NCBI GenBank assembly: GCA_029204225.1
Contig: CM055097.1
Coordinates: 32,082,802 to 32,146,801 of the forward strand
Direction of reading: 5' to 3'
Length of the DNA: 64,000 nt
DNA from: Diphasiastrum complanatum
Lineage: Eukaryota; Streptophyta; Lycopodiopsida; Lycopodiales; Lycopodiaceae
Shown: positions 10,642-22,139 of the stretch, piece by piece
How the letters are laid out: the number at the start of each line of letters is the position of its first letter
Position numbering within the stretch: the first letter of the stretch is position 1
Translations under genes and position numbers: made by a program
Notes under the pieces: model-generated
What the model was told of the DNA's origin: nothing
What the model saw: only the letters and a program-made list of their open reading frames with translations
The model's database searches: none

Positions 10642-11420
10642 GATTAAACATCTGCAAGAAGAATAGGAGCTTGAAATTGCTAAAGCAACAACAGAAGCTC
10701 GTTTTTCACCATTGCAGCCACCAAGAAATTCACGTATAGATATGAATGATCAGTTGCATAATCATGAAGAACCCTTCAAGTTCACTGAACCGGAAGCACC
10801 GCAAACAGAACTGCTCATGAATATTTTGTCTAGTAAGACAAATATTTCATTGGGAGAGTTTCTAAAGTTGGTGCCAAAAGCAAAAGAAGTCTTAGCGCGA
10901 AAGTTAGCTCAAAAAGAACCAAAAGTCCATCAAGAGCCACTTTTTTGTGCTAGATTTGAAGATTCTAATGAAGTACTCCATGTTGGAGCCGCTTGGGAAA
11001 GTGAACAAAAGAATATCACTCCACCAATACAACATAGTCAAGTTCCTAAGGAAGCAGCTGTGATAGATGGCGGTTAAAGACTTAACCTGATTTCTACAAA
11101 CTATGTGCAAAATGGGGCCTTACAAAGATCAAGCCTGCTACTTTTGCCATTAAGCTAGCTGATCAAACGACAGTTCATCCGCGAGGAATGGTTGAAGATA
11201 TACCTGTCAGAATTGCGGGAGTATAGTTCGTCATTACTTTCGTAGTAATGGACTTACTAGAAGCACCAAATGTCTACCGAGTTCTATTGGGACGTCCATG
11301 ATTACGAGTTGCGCAAGTAATTCATAACCGGGGTATCGGAAAAATCACTTTTGAAAATCGTGAATGTGTAGTTATAATTGATCCTACAACTTGGACTATC
11401 AAACTAGTGGTTCAAAAAGA
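10642..11420 (+). pseudogene. Gag-end/protease region of the outer Ty3/gypsy-like element
   Basis: The outer element resumes here. A 121-codon open stretch (10712-11077) encodes a linker (ISLGEFLKLVPKAKEVLARKL) that ends in AVIDGG at about 11060-11074, at a TAA stop. D-G-G in place of D-S/T-G fits the aspartyl-protease active site of some plant Ty3 lineages. Past stops and phase changes, VHPRGMVEDIPVRI (about 11170-11215) and a stretch ending APNVYRVLLGRP (about 11265-11300) match the flap and C-terminal ILGRP part of the retropepsin fold. Function would have been polyprotein cleavage; several stops make it dead. Confidence 0.65.
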
Positions 11421-12051
11421 AGATGACGATTCGTCAACAATGGATCATACTTGTGACCGTCAAATTTGGGAGTTCATTACGATTCTCAAACAGCTACTGT
11501 CAACTGGAATGAAGCTCTTGCAACGCTTGATTGTACAGTAGGATACATGTGTCAACAAGATAATCAATCAGATTTGAGCGGGATTTTTTTATTAGATCGA
11601 ACTTTGGATACACCAATCACGTTTCCACTGAATGTGCTAAATGTAGTCTGGTTGAAGATGATCTCATACCTGTGAGTCATGCCTTGACTTACGATGACAA
11701 TGCAGAACTTATGGATGAGCAGATTCTCAATCATATGGATCTGACCAAATTTGGAGTGCATAATGTTCCTGATGAACCAACAATAAAACCGCCTAAAGCA
11801 GTTATATTGAAAGAAGATAGGATCACAGGATTGATGACGAAGAAACAAGCTAAGCAACATTAGAATACGGTCCTGAAATGGGAAAATCCTCCTCAAAAGA
11901 TTGATTCAAAGAATGTGCCACCCTTACTAGATAATGGCCCGAGGATGATTCTACAAGTCAGAATTCTAGCAAGACATCATCGTCTCGGAAGTCATCACCT
12001 CCACGATCAATTCTTGCTAAGAAGGCTAAGTGAAGATCCAAGACAAGTTCT
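11421..12051 (+). pseudogene. Protease-RT linker of the outer element
   Basis: Short open stretches (11466-11675 and 11672-11863) encode hydrophilic linker sequence without a known domain. They lie between protease and RT of the outer element and are broken by stops near 11863 and 12030. Confidence 0.4.
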
Positions 12052-12988
12052 TTGAAAAAGGAACAAACAGATATAGTCCAGCATGATATGCCCGAGCATT
12101 TTAAATGTTATACATTGGATGATGTGGTTATCATGTTACCTAAAGCACATCGTGAACCTGAAGAACACGTGCCAGAATTGAAAGAGGTTTATGATGGCCC
12201 AGCTAGGACGCGACCAATGAATCTTGTTGAATCAAGAGAGCCGAAAAAGATTGTACAAGCTAGATCACAACTTACTCCTGAACAGTATCAAGCACTCCGC
12301 ATGTTACTTATTAAGTATCAAAATTGCTTTGCATGGACTTATCAAGATCTAAAGGGTATTCCGACATCAGTGATTGAACATACCATACCTTTAGTACCTG
12401 ATGCAATTCCAAAGGTTACAAAGTTCTATCGTTGTAATTCTAATGTTGCAGACCTAATAAAGAAAGAACATCAAAGATTGCTTGATGCCGATTTCATTTT
12501 TGAGATCGAGCATACCGAATGGATCTCATTGATTGTCATTGTTCCTAAGAAGAATGGGAAATTGAGAATCTGTGTGAATCTCATAACGTTGAACAAAGTG
12601 ACGTGAAAGGATCACTTTCCGTTACCTTTTACTGAAAGCATTTTGAATCGCCTTGCTAGAGCAGAAGCTTATAGTTTCTTGGATGGATTTAGTGGTTTAC
12701 AACCAGGTTAAGATTGCACTTGTCGATCGTCACAAAACCGCTTTTGCAACAGAATGGGGCACCTATGCTTACAAAGTAATGCCGTTTGGACTCTGTAATG
12801 CACCAAGTTCATTCCAAAGAGTGATGCAATTTGCTTTTAAAGATTATCTACAGAAATTTCTTGAAATTTACTTGGATGACCTGGGAGTCCATAGTACAGA
12901 TACAGACCACCTGGATCGATTAGAGAAAGTATTTGAAAAAACCTACAAATATCAGATTTCTCTAAATCCAAAAAAATGCCAGATATGA
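12052..12988 (+). pseudogene. Reverse transcriptase, outer Ty3/gypsy-like element
   Basis: The first 184 codons contain the N-terminal RT fingers: an FAWTYQDLKGI-like start, an IEHTIPL strand, then IVPKKNGKLRICVN at about 12535-12580. A TGA at 12604 breaks the frame. The palm follows: SFLDGFSG, then KTAFATEWGTYAYKVMPFGLCNAPSSFQR, and the catalytic box YLDD at 12869-12880 (first catalytic Asp in SFLDGF). YLDD and the PFGL-NAPSSFQR block are diagnostic of Ty3/gypsy RT. Another stop lies at about 12986. It is inactive. Confidence 0.85.
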
Positions 12989-13204
12989 GTTTCCCACGAA
13001 GTTGTGCTTGGACATGTGATATTGAGACATGGTATTGCCACAGATTATTCTAAGATCAAGATTATTGTGGACTTGCCACCACCAACAACGATTCGTGGAG
13101 TTTATGTGTTATGGGTCATGCGAACTACTATCAAATTTTTATTATCTTCTTTGCGGATTTAGCATGACCTATATACAAACTGACTATTGTTCCTATTTGG
13201 ACAG

Positions 13205-13855
13205 TAGAGGCGTTAGAAGCCTTTGAAAAGTTAAAAAAAGCATTAACTTCAGCACCAATACTGCATTCTCCAGATTGGACGATAGAATTTCATGTTCATA
13301 CGGATGCCTCAAAATACATCATTGGATTAGTTTTGACTCAGCTAGGTGATTATAAGAAGGATTATCCTATACGATTTGCAAGCAGACAGCTTACAGATCC
13401 GGAGAAGAATTATTCAACAACAGAACATGAAGCGTTAGCCATGAATTTTTCTGTTCAAAAATTTCATCACTACCTCATGGAAATGCTTTGCATTTTATAT
13501 GGATCATCAGCCGTTACTTTACTTGGTAAACAAGATGTGCAATACTGGATGTATTGCAAGATGGTTATAGTTATTGACTAAATTTGACTTTTGAATTGTG
13601 GTTCAAAAGGGCAAGCAACATTATCTAGCCGATCAAGTTTCACGAATTGAATCCGCACCAGTTAACACTGAAGTGGATGATGAACTACCAGATGCTGCAC
13701 TGTTCTATGTTGAAGCAATACCTGAGTGGGCAGCGGATATTGTTGAGTACATGATGCTAGGACAACCGAATGACTCCTTGACAAAAGTACAAAAGAGACA
13801 ATTGATTTCATTGCCAAGCAACATGAAGACAAATTTGAAGCTGAAAAGAAGCTGA
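13205..13855 (+). pseudogene. RNase H and start of the integrase linker, outer element
   Basis: ALEAFEKLKKALTSAPIL leads into FHVHTDASKYIIGLVL and FASRQLTDPEKNYSTTEHEALA (about 13205-13450). This is the RT-thumb to RNase H region usual in Ty3/gypsy, with the catalytic Asp in TDAS. After a stop and phase change, GKQHYLADQVSRI (13610-13650) matches the end of RNase H, and AADIVEYMMLGQ the start of the integrase linker. The integrase zinc finger and D,D-35-E core then fail to appear. Confidence 0.8.
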
Positions 13856-14240
13856 CACAACAACATGCTGATCGTCTTGAAGGATATGTCAGTTCCCTGT
13901 AAAATGCCTTGACAACTGCACAAGATCAGGTGGATAAGGCCATGCAGGATGCAAAACAATAGGTGCAACTGTTGAAGGGTCAATTGTAGATGGCAAAGCA
14001 GGATCGCACGCGTCTTCATGCGACCACTCTTGAGCGTGATGCGTATCTTCATACGCAAATACCAGATCATCTGGTCACTTCGACAAAGATCGCGTATTTG
14101 TTCAAGAAAGTAGAAACATACAAAGTGGCCCTTCAGGGATTCCAAGGTCGGTTTGACAGGTTCAAAGGAGCAGCTTCAATTGAGTTGGCCAAGGCTAAAG
14201 AAATCATCAACGCCTATGAAAAAGCAATCGCTTAGGTGTT
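13826..14240 (+). pseudogene. Coiled-coil-like ORF replacing integrase
   Basis: A frame with a few stops (near 13900, 13960 and 13988) encodes a Lys/Glu/Gln/Ala-rich helix (KFEAEKKLTQQHADRLEGYV...), continuing as the clear 81-codon frame 13990-14235. Heptad-like spacing and the absence of Pro or Gly favour a coiled coil. It sits exactly where integrase would be expected after RNase H. I recognise no family. It could be a lineage-specific extra domain or captured sequence. Confidence 0.4.
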
Positions 14241-14930
14241 GGAAGCCGGACCACAAATCCCCATACCTGTCATGCGCAATTCTTCCCTATGCGCCAAGAA
14301 GATGTACCAATGGATACAGAGTTAGATTCAGGCATGGACCAGAGGGGAGCTCTAGATATAGAAGAACAACCGCCAATTTTACCGATAGTGCAAGTGGGTC
14401 CATCCTCATCATGGACCACACCTCTATTCAGAAGGCCCATCAGCGTCGAGAACCAGATCCAGAGCTTCTTATCGCAACATTTGCATGAGTCCTTGCGTGG
14501 GGGTTGGGTTCTGAAGTTTAAGACCTCCGAGATAGAGGCCGACAAAGATTTGGACAAATACTTGCATTGGGAGAGCAGCCAGCATGGAGAATTACCGTTT
14601 TTGAGAAAACTCCGAAATCAATCAAGAGTTACGTCGCTAGCCCTCGCCAATTGCGGGTCGATCCTTATTATGTCCCAATGCTGAGAAGGAATAAATGGCC
14701 AGTGGACTTCCACCGGGCTTTACAAGCATACCAGAGAGAGTATGTCCACTCTCCAGATCCAACGGTGCGACAATCGGCACTATTTGCAAAAGATCTAACT
14801 CTATTGGCGTCAGTGGCAACTAGATGGGACCATTGCCTCCCTCCTCTGGCATTCGATCCAAATAAGCCGATAACCTCTGAGAATATCAAAGATCAGCTGC
14901 CCGTTGCTCGTTTATACTTTCGTGCAACAA
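14241..14930 (+). pseudogene. Unidentified ORF sequence after the coiled-coil region
   Basis: Overlapping open stretches (14289-14684 and 14567-15070) shift phase near 14600. They encode Pro/Ser-rich, then Arg/Pro/aromatic sequence (RQLRVDPYYVPMLRRNKWPVD, then SALFAKDLTLLASVATRWD). No known motif is visible. It runs into the inverted gag piece near 14930. Confidence 0.35.
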
Positions 14931-15790
14931 TGATGGGAGGCTCTTGGGAATCACGCTTCACATCATGGACAATCTCAAAGTGGATTGCCGGAGCCCATCC
15001 TTGTTTTCTGCCACACGCCACAGTTTTCACAAGCAGTGGCATGGGTTGTTGTGGAGTGAAGGGGCGGTAAGGCTGATACATAGGTCTGGGTGCTAATGGG
15101 AAATGAGTTTTCAGTTGTGGGCACTCATTAGCAGTGTGATTCTGTGAACAGACAGGACACCAGACATTTTCTCTTGCTTGAAAAGATTTGTCAACAATAT
15201 TTTTCATAGCATCCTGGAAAACAATAGTGAGATTTTTCATGTGGGTTTGTTGAGCTTTCTGCCAGATTTCCATTTGATGTAGGATGACAGAAGATTGGGT
15301 AGTAGTCTCAGGTTTTGGGTTATGAAGACGTTCGGGATGCTTGGATTTCTTTTCACGGTTATCAAAGTCCTCATCGGACCCTTCGTCTTCTTCATGAATG
15401 GCATCAGTCATTACTATTGATCTTAAAGATCAACTAGTTTCAGTTTCGTTGATATTGTCATTGACACATTCTACCTTGAGACGTTTGATACACTCAATGT
15501 AGCTCCTAACAGACTCTTCACGACACATCTTGATGTGGGTGATTTGTATGAAAGGGCTTTGAGTCGGTTTGGATGTTTAAAACGCTTGATAAGAGCATCT
15601 TTGAGGGTATTCCAAGAAACAAAATCAGGAGCTTTCAGGTTGAGATACCACCGGTTCCATAGAGGACCATAGGAAATGATCTAAGCTTTTCAGTTTCAGA
15701 AGTGTCTCCATAGAACCGACATGCATTATCAAAGTCTTGGAAAAATATAAATGGGTCAGATTATCCATCGTTGTACTTTGGTGCATCAAT
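14893..15790 (-). pseudogene. Inverted gag relic of the same family
   Basis: On the minus strand the capsid part is visible near 15790-15480 (FFQDFDNACRFYG, VRSYIECIKRLK), with stops. It is followed by a 172-codon open frame (15411-14893) ending in a CX2CX3HX4C knuckle (W-C-P-V-C...N-H-T-A-N-E-C) that closely resembles the first knuckle of the gag at 1-1345. Its orientation is opposite to the outer element, so it is a separate insertion or an inversion product. Confidence 0.65.
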
Positions 15791-15929
15791 GCGTGGAATT
15801 CTGCCTTCTAGACATGGAGGTGTAGGATTAGAAGATTCAACACAATCTCGTGACATGATGCAGAATGAGGAACAAAATAACAATATAGATGATCAATATA
15901 ATACTGCACTTGGCCACAAAAGGTCAAAA

Positions 15930-16690
15930 AGACAGTTTTCTTGCAAAATAGTGAATGTGGGCAAGAAACTGGACTTTTTTGGAGAACAGAACTCGCAGAC
16001 AAGAGTAGAACTCACAGACTGGTTGAGTAATCAGAATACAGTACTCGCAAATTCTGATAGAAAATTTTCATTGTTAAAATATGGATTTTTGTATATCTTT
16101 GTAAATGATGGAATTCACAAAGGATGTATAGAAATCGTTCAGACTGCGGGCAATTTCATGGTATGGTCGACGATTTTTGAAATGGTAGTTTGCTAACCAA
16201 TAGGTTTAATAGTGGAAAAAAGTGAGTTTTGGCAAGAATCTGAACTTTTTTGAAACAACAGAATTCGCAGACATGAGTAGAACTAACAGACACGCTGAGT
16301 AATCTGAATACATTACTTGCAAATTCTGATAGAGACTTTTCACTATTAAAATACAGATTTTTGTATTTTTTTTGGAAATTTTTGTAAAGGATGGAATTCA
16401 CAGAGGATGTATAGAAATCATTCAGACTACGGGCGATTTCAAGGTATGGTCGACAATTTTTGAAACTGTACTTTGTAATAGATAGATTTAATAGTGGAAA
16501 AAAGTGAGTTCTGGCAAGAATATGAACTTTTGAAGCAACATAATTCGTAGACATAAGTAGAACTCATAGATAGGTTGAGTAATCAGAATATAGTACTCGC
16601 GAATTCTGATAGAAAATTTTTACTGTTAAAATATGGATTTTTGTATTTTTTTGGAAATTTTTGTAGAAGATGGAATTCGGAGAAGATGCA
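15930..16690. repeat. Tandem repeat, about 2.7 copies, period 272-280 bp
   Basis: The anchor ATTCTGATAG recurs at 16051, 16323 and 16603. Each copy carries blocks such as AGTGAGTT(T/C)TGGCAAGAA, TAGAACTCACAGA, ATGGATTTTTGTAT and GGTATGGTCGAC. Copies differ by substitutions and small indels. ORFs inside on either strand are by-products. Confidence 0.85.
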
Positions 16691-16699
16691 TACAAGCTA

Positions 16700-17640
16700 T
16701 GCACCTTCCAATGGGAACACAAGGAAATAGAATGAGAATCTCAAATAGAGAGCAATTTAGCATAATCTCAAAGTGTTGTTTTACAAGGCAAATGCCTCTC
16801 TTCTTCCATAAGTTTCCACTAACTTATGAACATTAGTCTTCTAACTTGCCATTCCAAGGCTTTCCACATCTAACTTAGAAAGCTTGAGTCTCTAAACTCA
16901 GAACTTAACATAACTTAGAATCTTTTATTTCTAAGCTTAAGTTCTCTAAGTTTAAATTTTCTAACTTAGAAGTTTAGAATTTATTTAAGCTTCTACCCAT
17001 GGTCTTATAACACACGTCATAGTGGAAGTTTATTTAACAAGTCTTCACACATGGACTTAGAATACACATGCCAAAATGTTTTATTTCTTTCTTTTTATAT
17101 TTTCCATTGCTAACACAATGATAAGAAGAAGAATTGCACATACTTGAAGAACGCATCTCCATTGGAGGAATTAGCCTATATACTTTTGACGTATGTTATC
17201 AACAGAAACCTCTACCCCTACATGAAGAGCCTCAGTCTTCTACGCTTGATTATGTAGGTACATGCTATGCAAAATCAAAAGTGGAGCCAAGAATCCACTG
17301 GCAGTAGCTTAGAAATCTAGATATGGGTAGTCACACCCTACTTGCTTGTATCTGCACTTCATTCTTCCAATGGAGAAGGAGCCATCCTCAAGGGGAGATC
17401 AACACTTAGTGTACTAAGTTTGATTTCTAGCAGAGCTCTGGCTCACAACCATCTCTAGCACAATCTCTCTGATCAATGAGCTCCTAGATCCTCAACGACT
17501 TATGATGATAAATCTGATGTTGAAAGTCTAAGTATCATGAGTGATCATCCGACTTAGTGATGTCGCAAGAAGCATCAGTTGGGTAACAATTAAGTGAATA
17601 AGGGAAAATTGGGTAGAGGTTTCTAGCGAATACAAAGTAT
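16700..17640. other. Gene-free AT-rich stretch
   Basis: I see no gene. The stretch 16850-17000 is rich in variants of CTTAGAA and CTAACTT, giving simple-sequence character. The rest looks like degraded intergenic or retroelement sequence with no motif I can name. Confidence 0.5.
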
Positions 17641-17670
17641 CAATCTACAAGCATATTGTGAGGTCACAAT

Positions 17671-17959
17671 GAGTGACTTTAATGCAGAAGGAATCTTAAA
17701 AAAGTTTGGACATGAGGGCATTGTAGTAGAACTTGGACTGTAGGAGTTTTCTATGTACAAAGCTCCAAAAGCAGAGATGAATCAAGAGTTGACAAAAGAC
17801 AACCAAAGCTTCTCAGTGAAGTGCTTCTTTGTGTGCACAAAATCAAATGCAGAAGTAGATCTCGATTTTCATGAGTTTGAGAGTATTGAGGAGGCTAGCC
17901 ATGTAATGATGCACATAAGTATAAAAGCCAAATTTCCAAAGTATATTGCAAAAATATAG
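17671..17959 (+). pseudogene. Short unidentified ORF pair
   Basis: ATG at 17671 opens about 24 codons to a TAG near 17743. The same frame resumes at 17753 for 68 codons (KCFFVCTKSNAEVDLDFHEFESIEEASHV). The sequence is hydrophilic with acidic patches and no recognised domain. It may be a remnant of a host or element gene; chance is possible. Confidence 0.25.
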
Positions 17960-18330
17960 TTGGCCTTGTCACATGCACTGAATGGAAATTTAGACTTGTC
18001 CTAAGTTTAGATATCAAGGTGCCTAGAGTTGCCATAGATCATCGTTCTACATACGGAAGGTACTAATATATGAACGACATCTCTTAGACCCCATGGGGCA
18101 CCGTGATTACTTTTCAAATTCTCTCTAAAATGAAGAATCTAAATAGTAGTCACTAGTGATCAAAGCTGATCACCATCTCTCTGTGGTCGTATTTCTAAGA
18201 ACTTGAACAACTCTTATTGACTAGGGAGTTTGGGGTGATTATGACGACCCCAAGGAATGGAAGCATCGTTACCCTAATAATAAATATCTGGTCATGTGGT
18301 GGTAAAATAAATGAGGCTTCCAATTTATAA

Positions 18331-18396
18331 AACAATATGACATCAACTAGACCGCTATCATGAAACAATATGACATCAACTAGACCACTATCATCA
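18331..18396. repeat. 33-bp tandem duplication
   Basis: AACAATATGACATCAACTAG plus thirteen more bases occurs twice in succession with one substitution. It is a simple local duplication in otherwise gene-free sequence between 17960 and about 18600. Confidence 0.85.
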
Positions 18397-18639
18397 ATGG
18401 GTGAAAATTTCTTACTACCCTCACTAGGTGTAGTTAATAACTTGCAATAAAAAACATGAAATCTCTTTAGATTTTCATTAACATAATCAATAATGATCTC
18501 ATACCACTTTTATAACTTTTACATAGGTGAAACACTTCTTGGCAAGTAGGTGTCCCAAGGAGTGTCTTGTTTTTTTTTTTTGGACCAAACAATTTGACTT
18601 TCTTGGCTCCTATCAACAGCTACCCCCTAACCCCTTTGT

Positions 18640-19250
18640 GTCTTTGATAGGTGGGATTCAATCATGATCCTCAAATCCATTATGATCATCTTGCTCAGTC
18701 TAATAAGTTACGATATCTTCATACTCCTACAAGATTACAAGAAGTTTTTCACTCATACCATCAATTTTAGAATTACCAAAATCATTTATCATGTGTGTCT
18801 CATCAAAAATCACATACTTGCCAATGTGGATATTGTACATTGAAAGATCGAAACACATGTATCTCTTGGTCTTTTCATCATATCCAACAAAAACTCATTT
18901 GATGGCTTTTGCATCAAGCTTATTTCTCTCCTCCTTTAGCATGTGTACCTAAGTTTTACATCTACCCTTGATATTTATGAAAGTTATTTTGAGAATCACA
19001 ATAGCAATAGTGGACTCTTGTTTTGCAAGAGGGTAGCAATGTTGCAAGTCTTTAACCAACAAAAGTTTGCCAAATTCATTTTCTTCATGTTTGATCGAGC
19101 ACTTCCGCAATGGTATTTCGCAATGGTATGATTCTTAATTTTGCTACTCCATTGTTGTGTGGTGTGTGCAGTAATCTGTCCCTTGATAGCATACTTCTTT
19201 CAAAAAATGTTCAAATTCACTTCATTTGTATTCACCACTTCTATTTTCAC
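18640..19250 (-). pseudogene. Copia integrase C-terminal fragment
   Basis: On the minus strand, a degenerate ITAHTPHNNG-like piece (19140-19200) matches the end of the Copia integrase core. The C-terminal part (about 18950-18780) reads LDAKAIK-VFVGYDEKTKRYMCFD and then VIFDET, the usual Copia post-integrase signature. Stops interrupt it. Right of it lies a plus-strand Copia LTR fragment. Confidence 0.7.
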
Positions 19251-19254
19251 GACT

Positions 19255-19532
19255 AATTTGTGAACAATTCGCGACTAATTATTTGTCTGATAACTTTCGA
19301 TGCTTAATTGTTTGGCTACGTAATCACTGTAGTACTTCAAACATGATCTCTATCACTATTATTTTGTTTGAAAGTGATAGGCATAGTCATGCATTGTGAA
19401 ATAGGAAGATAGTTTATTCCACCATGCACAAAAAGTTTTCTTTTCAAACACTCGAATTATTTTCATTCGTTTCTTTTTCGAGTTCGATTTCTTTTCAAAC
19501 GAGACCTATCTTCTGCACACCACTTTCCGACA
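19255..19532 (+). repeat. Truncated 5' LTR of Copia element A
   Basis: Only the right end of the LTR is present. TTTGGCTACGTAATCAC and GATAGGC(A/G)TAGTCATGCATTG are shared with the LTR ending at 53010, and both end in TTTC(C/T)GACA. A primer-binding site follows directly. Confidence 0.7.
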
Positions 19533-19545
19533 TAATATCAGAGCG
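19533..19545 (+). promoter_or_regulatory. Primer-binding site of Copia element A
   Basis: TAATATCAGAGCG follows the LTR end and matches the initiator tRNA-Met site TGGTATCAGAGC with two changes, as is usual for plant Copia elements. Confidence 0.65.
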
Positions 19546-19712
19546 AATTTCACTACTTCTTTATCTGATTCCAACATGATATCTTTCGCGATATCGAATT
19601 GATATCATACTCTTCAGTTCTTTTCAACCTTTCAGTATCAGAGGAATTAATTTCCTATTGTTGGCATTACCACATCTTAGCGTCATCGATACAAAAGACA
19701 GACTAAGTTCTA

Positions 19713-20402
19713 GATGGATTCTCAAAGTAAAGTCAGTCTTATCGCACACAAGCTGAATGGATCCAATTATCATTTGTGAAAATTTAAGATTAAGACCTTG
19801 CTAATCGCCAACGACTTATGGGATGTTGTTACAGGTACAGAAGTAAAACCTGAAGACGACGACTCAAAGTGAAAATCAAAGGATGGTAAAGCTTTCGCGT
19901 TTATTATCCTCAATATATCAGATACACAGTTTGGACACATAGCTAAAGCTAAAATGTCAAAAGAAGTTTGGGACATTTTGAATTCACTGTATGACATGAG
20001 AGACATAACTACTAAGTTACATCTACAAAGGAAATTCTTCACATTCAAAATGTCTACTGCTGATTCTCTTCAGAGTCACATTACCCAGTTTAAAATCTCT
20101 TGCAAGAGATGGCCGCTGTCAGATCAGTCATAGACGATCAAGACACAATTATGACATTGCTTTCAAGTTTGCCCTCTACATATGAGAACTGAGTGATGAC
20201 CATATCGACACACTCGGATTTAAGTCTTACTAGAATTATCACTATGTTGCTGCAAGAAGATAATCAAAGAAGTCAAGACACTTCGTCTACTTCCTCCTTT
20301 CAGGCTCTATATGTCAACAAAGGCTCGAAACGACAAAAGCAGAAAATCTCCAAGAAGGCTGCAACGAATCAGAAGCCAACTCAAGGTCAAGAACAATCAT
20401 CG
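19713..20402 (+). pseudogene. Copia element A, gag
   Basis: This is a Copia nucleocapsid precursor. It opens with a KLNGSNYHL-type motif, then LLIANDLWDVV, AKAKMSKEVWDILNSLYD and a helix ending TLHLQRKFF-like, the classic UBN2/gag layout. In-frame stops lie near 19778, 19870 and 20128. The C-terminal tail (20193-20402) is Ser/Gln/Lys-rich. The same gag family recurs as a plus-strand fragment at 57080-57640. Confidence 0.75.
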
Positions 20403-20423
20403 AATCCATAATCGAAAAAGAAG

Positions 20424-21900
20424 ATGTTTTGTAGGTATTGCAAGCACAATAATAATGAGATCAAGGATTGCCGAATTCTCCAAGTGAAGAATGTAGCTAA
20501 GCAACTTGATCAACAAGCAAACGCAGTTACATCATCTCCCCAGGTCGAAGTGGATGAAGGTGCATTCATGGTCAAAGATCAAAGCGCATTTTTGGATGAT
20601 TCATGGTTTCTGGATTCTGGAACAACTCAACATATGACCAATCAACGTGAGATCTTCAACTCCTACTTGCCTGACAGCATGAAGAAATTTGTTCATCTTG
20701 GTGACAATAATACTCACACTATTGAAGGTGAAAGTACTGTAAGATTGTGGTTCTAGCATGATCAATTCAAATCACTATCAAAGGTCTTATATGTTCCTAA
20801 ACTCTCTACAAATTTGTTATCAGTGAGTTGAATTACAGATTCAGGTCATAAGGTAGAATTTGAATCTGATCAATGCAAAATTATTGATAGGAGTAATAAG
20901 ATCCTTGCACTCGGCAAGAGGCAGGGTTACTTATATAGATTGGCACATTGCTATTATGAGTCTAGTCAAGCCTTGAAACCCTCCGTTCTAGTCAATAAAG
21001 CATTACTATGACATCATCGCTCAGGACACTTAAATCATGCATCTGTTATAAACACGTCCAGACAATCCATGGTTCTTGATCTTGACTATCCTTCTGGTAA
21101 GGTCAATCTCCCTGTCTATCATAGTTGCATATTTGAAAAGCAGGCTAGGATTTCTTTTGGATCAAACCATATGCATGCATCAAAAGATCTGTTAGATGCT
21201 GTTCATATAGATATATTTGGACCTATGCAAAATCTCTCATTGCTAAATGCAAAGTACCTCATTACCTTTATTGACGAATTCTCTAAAAGAATAGTTGTTT
21301 ATTTCATTAAATAGAAATCAGAGGCTTTCATCAAATTTAGACAATTCAAAGAGCATGCTGAGAATCAAATAGGAAAACAAATCAAAGAACCAAGGTCAGA
21401 TAATGGGGGATGATACATCTCTAATGAATTCAAGGACTATTGCCTTAACGACAACAATGAGCAACAATACATCACTTCTTATTCGCCTCAGTCAAATGGT
21501 CTTGCTGAGAGAAAGAACAGAACCTTAGTCAAATTGGCAAAGTGCATGTTATCACATGCAACACTTCCGAAGTGCTTATGGGCTAAAGCTGTTTCAACAA
21601 CAGCCTATATTCAGAACAGATGTTCTATTAAAGGTCTCTCAAACAAAACACCATTCGAAGTTTGGACAAGTACTAAACCTTACGATTTTTTGGATGTACT
21701 GCTTGTGCACAGATTCTTCGTGATCTCAGGAAGAAGCTCGACTTCCAAAGTATCAAGTCTGTTTTCATCAGCTACACTACTTCAGATCAAGCCTACAAGT
21801 TGTTCCCATCGAGTCAAAAATATTCACTAGCTGGGATGTCATCTTCATCGAAGATCAGTTTCAAGACCTCAAAGGAAAGGGCAGTCCCCATGTAGCCGAC
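20424..21900 (+). pseudogene. Copia element A, knuckle, protease and integrase
   Basis: A CX2C knuckle with its histidine replaced (C-R-Y-C...N...C) is followed by a protease site WFLDSGTTQHM near 20610-20640. A GAG-pre-integrase region (HRSGHLNHASV) comes next, then the integrase core: HIDIFGPM (first Asp), a degraded SDNGG...YIS and SYSPQSNGLAERKNRT carrying the Glu near 21490-21520. The second cysteine of the HHCC finger is lost. Stops lie near 20754, 21012, 21315 and 21412. It is inactive. Confidence 0.8.
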
Positions 21901-22139
21901 CTATCGATTCTCTTGATGCTTTGAACTTTTCAGTTCCTCAGTCGACTATTCCTATTGAAGGTCCAAGCTCCTCTACTCTTTACGAACAACAAATCAATGG
22001 CAAATCAGAAGATGATGATGTTGCAGATCAGCAACTATAGTATGATGGAAATAATCAGCTTCATGTATTACCCAGAAGATCTTCAAGGACTAGAAGACCA
22101 CCTAACCAGTATATCAATGAGTCTCTGACTTATCTTGTT

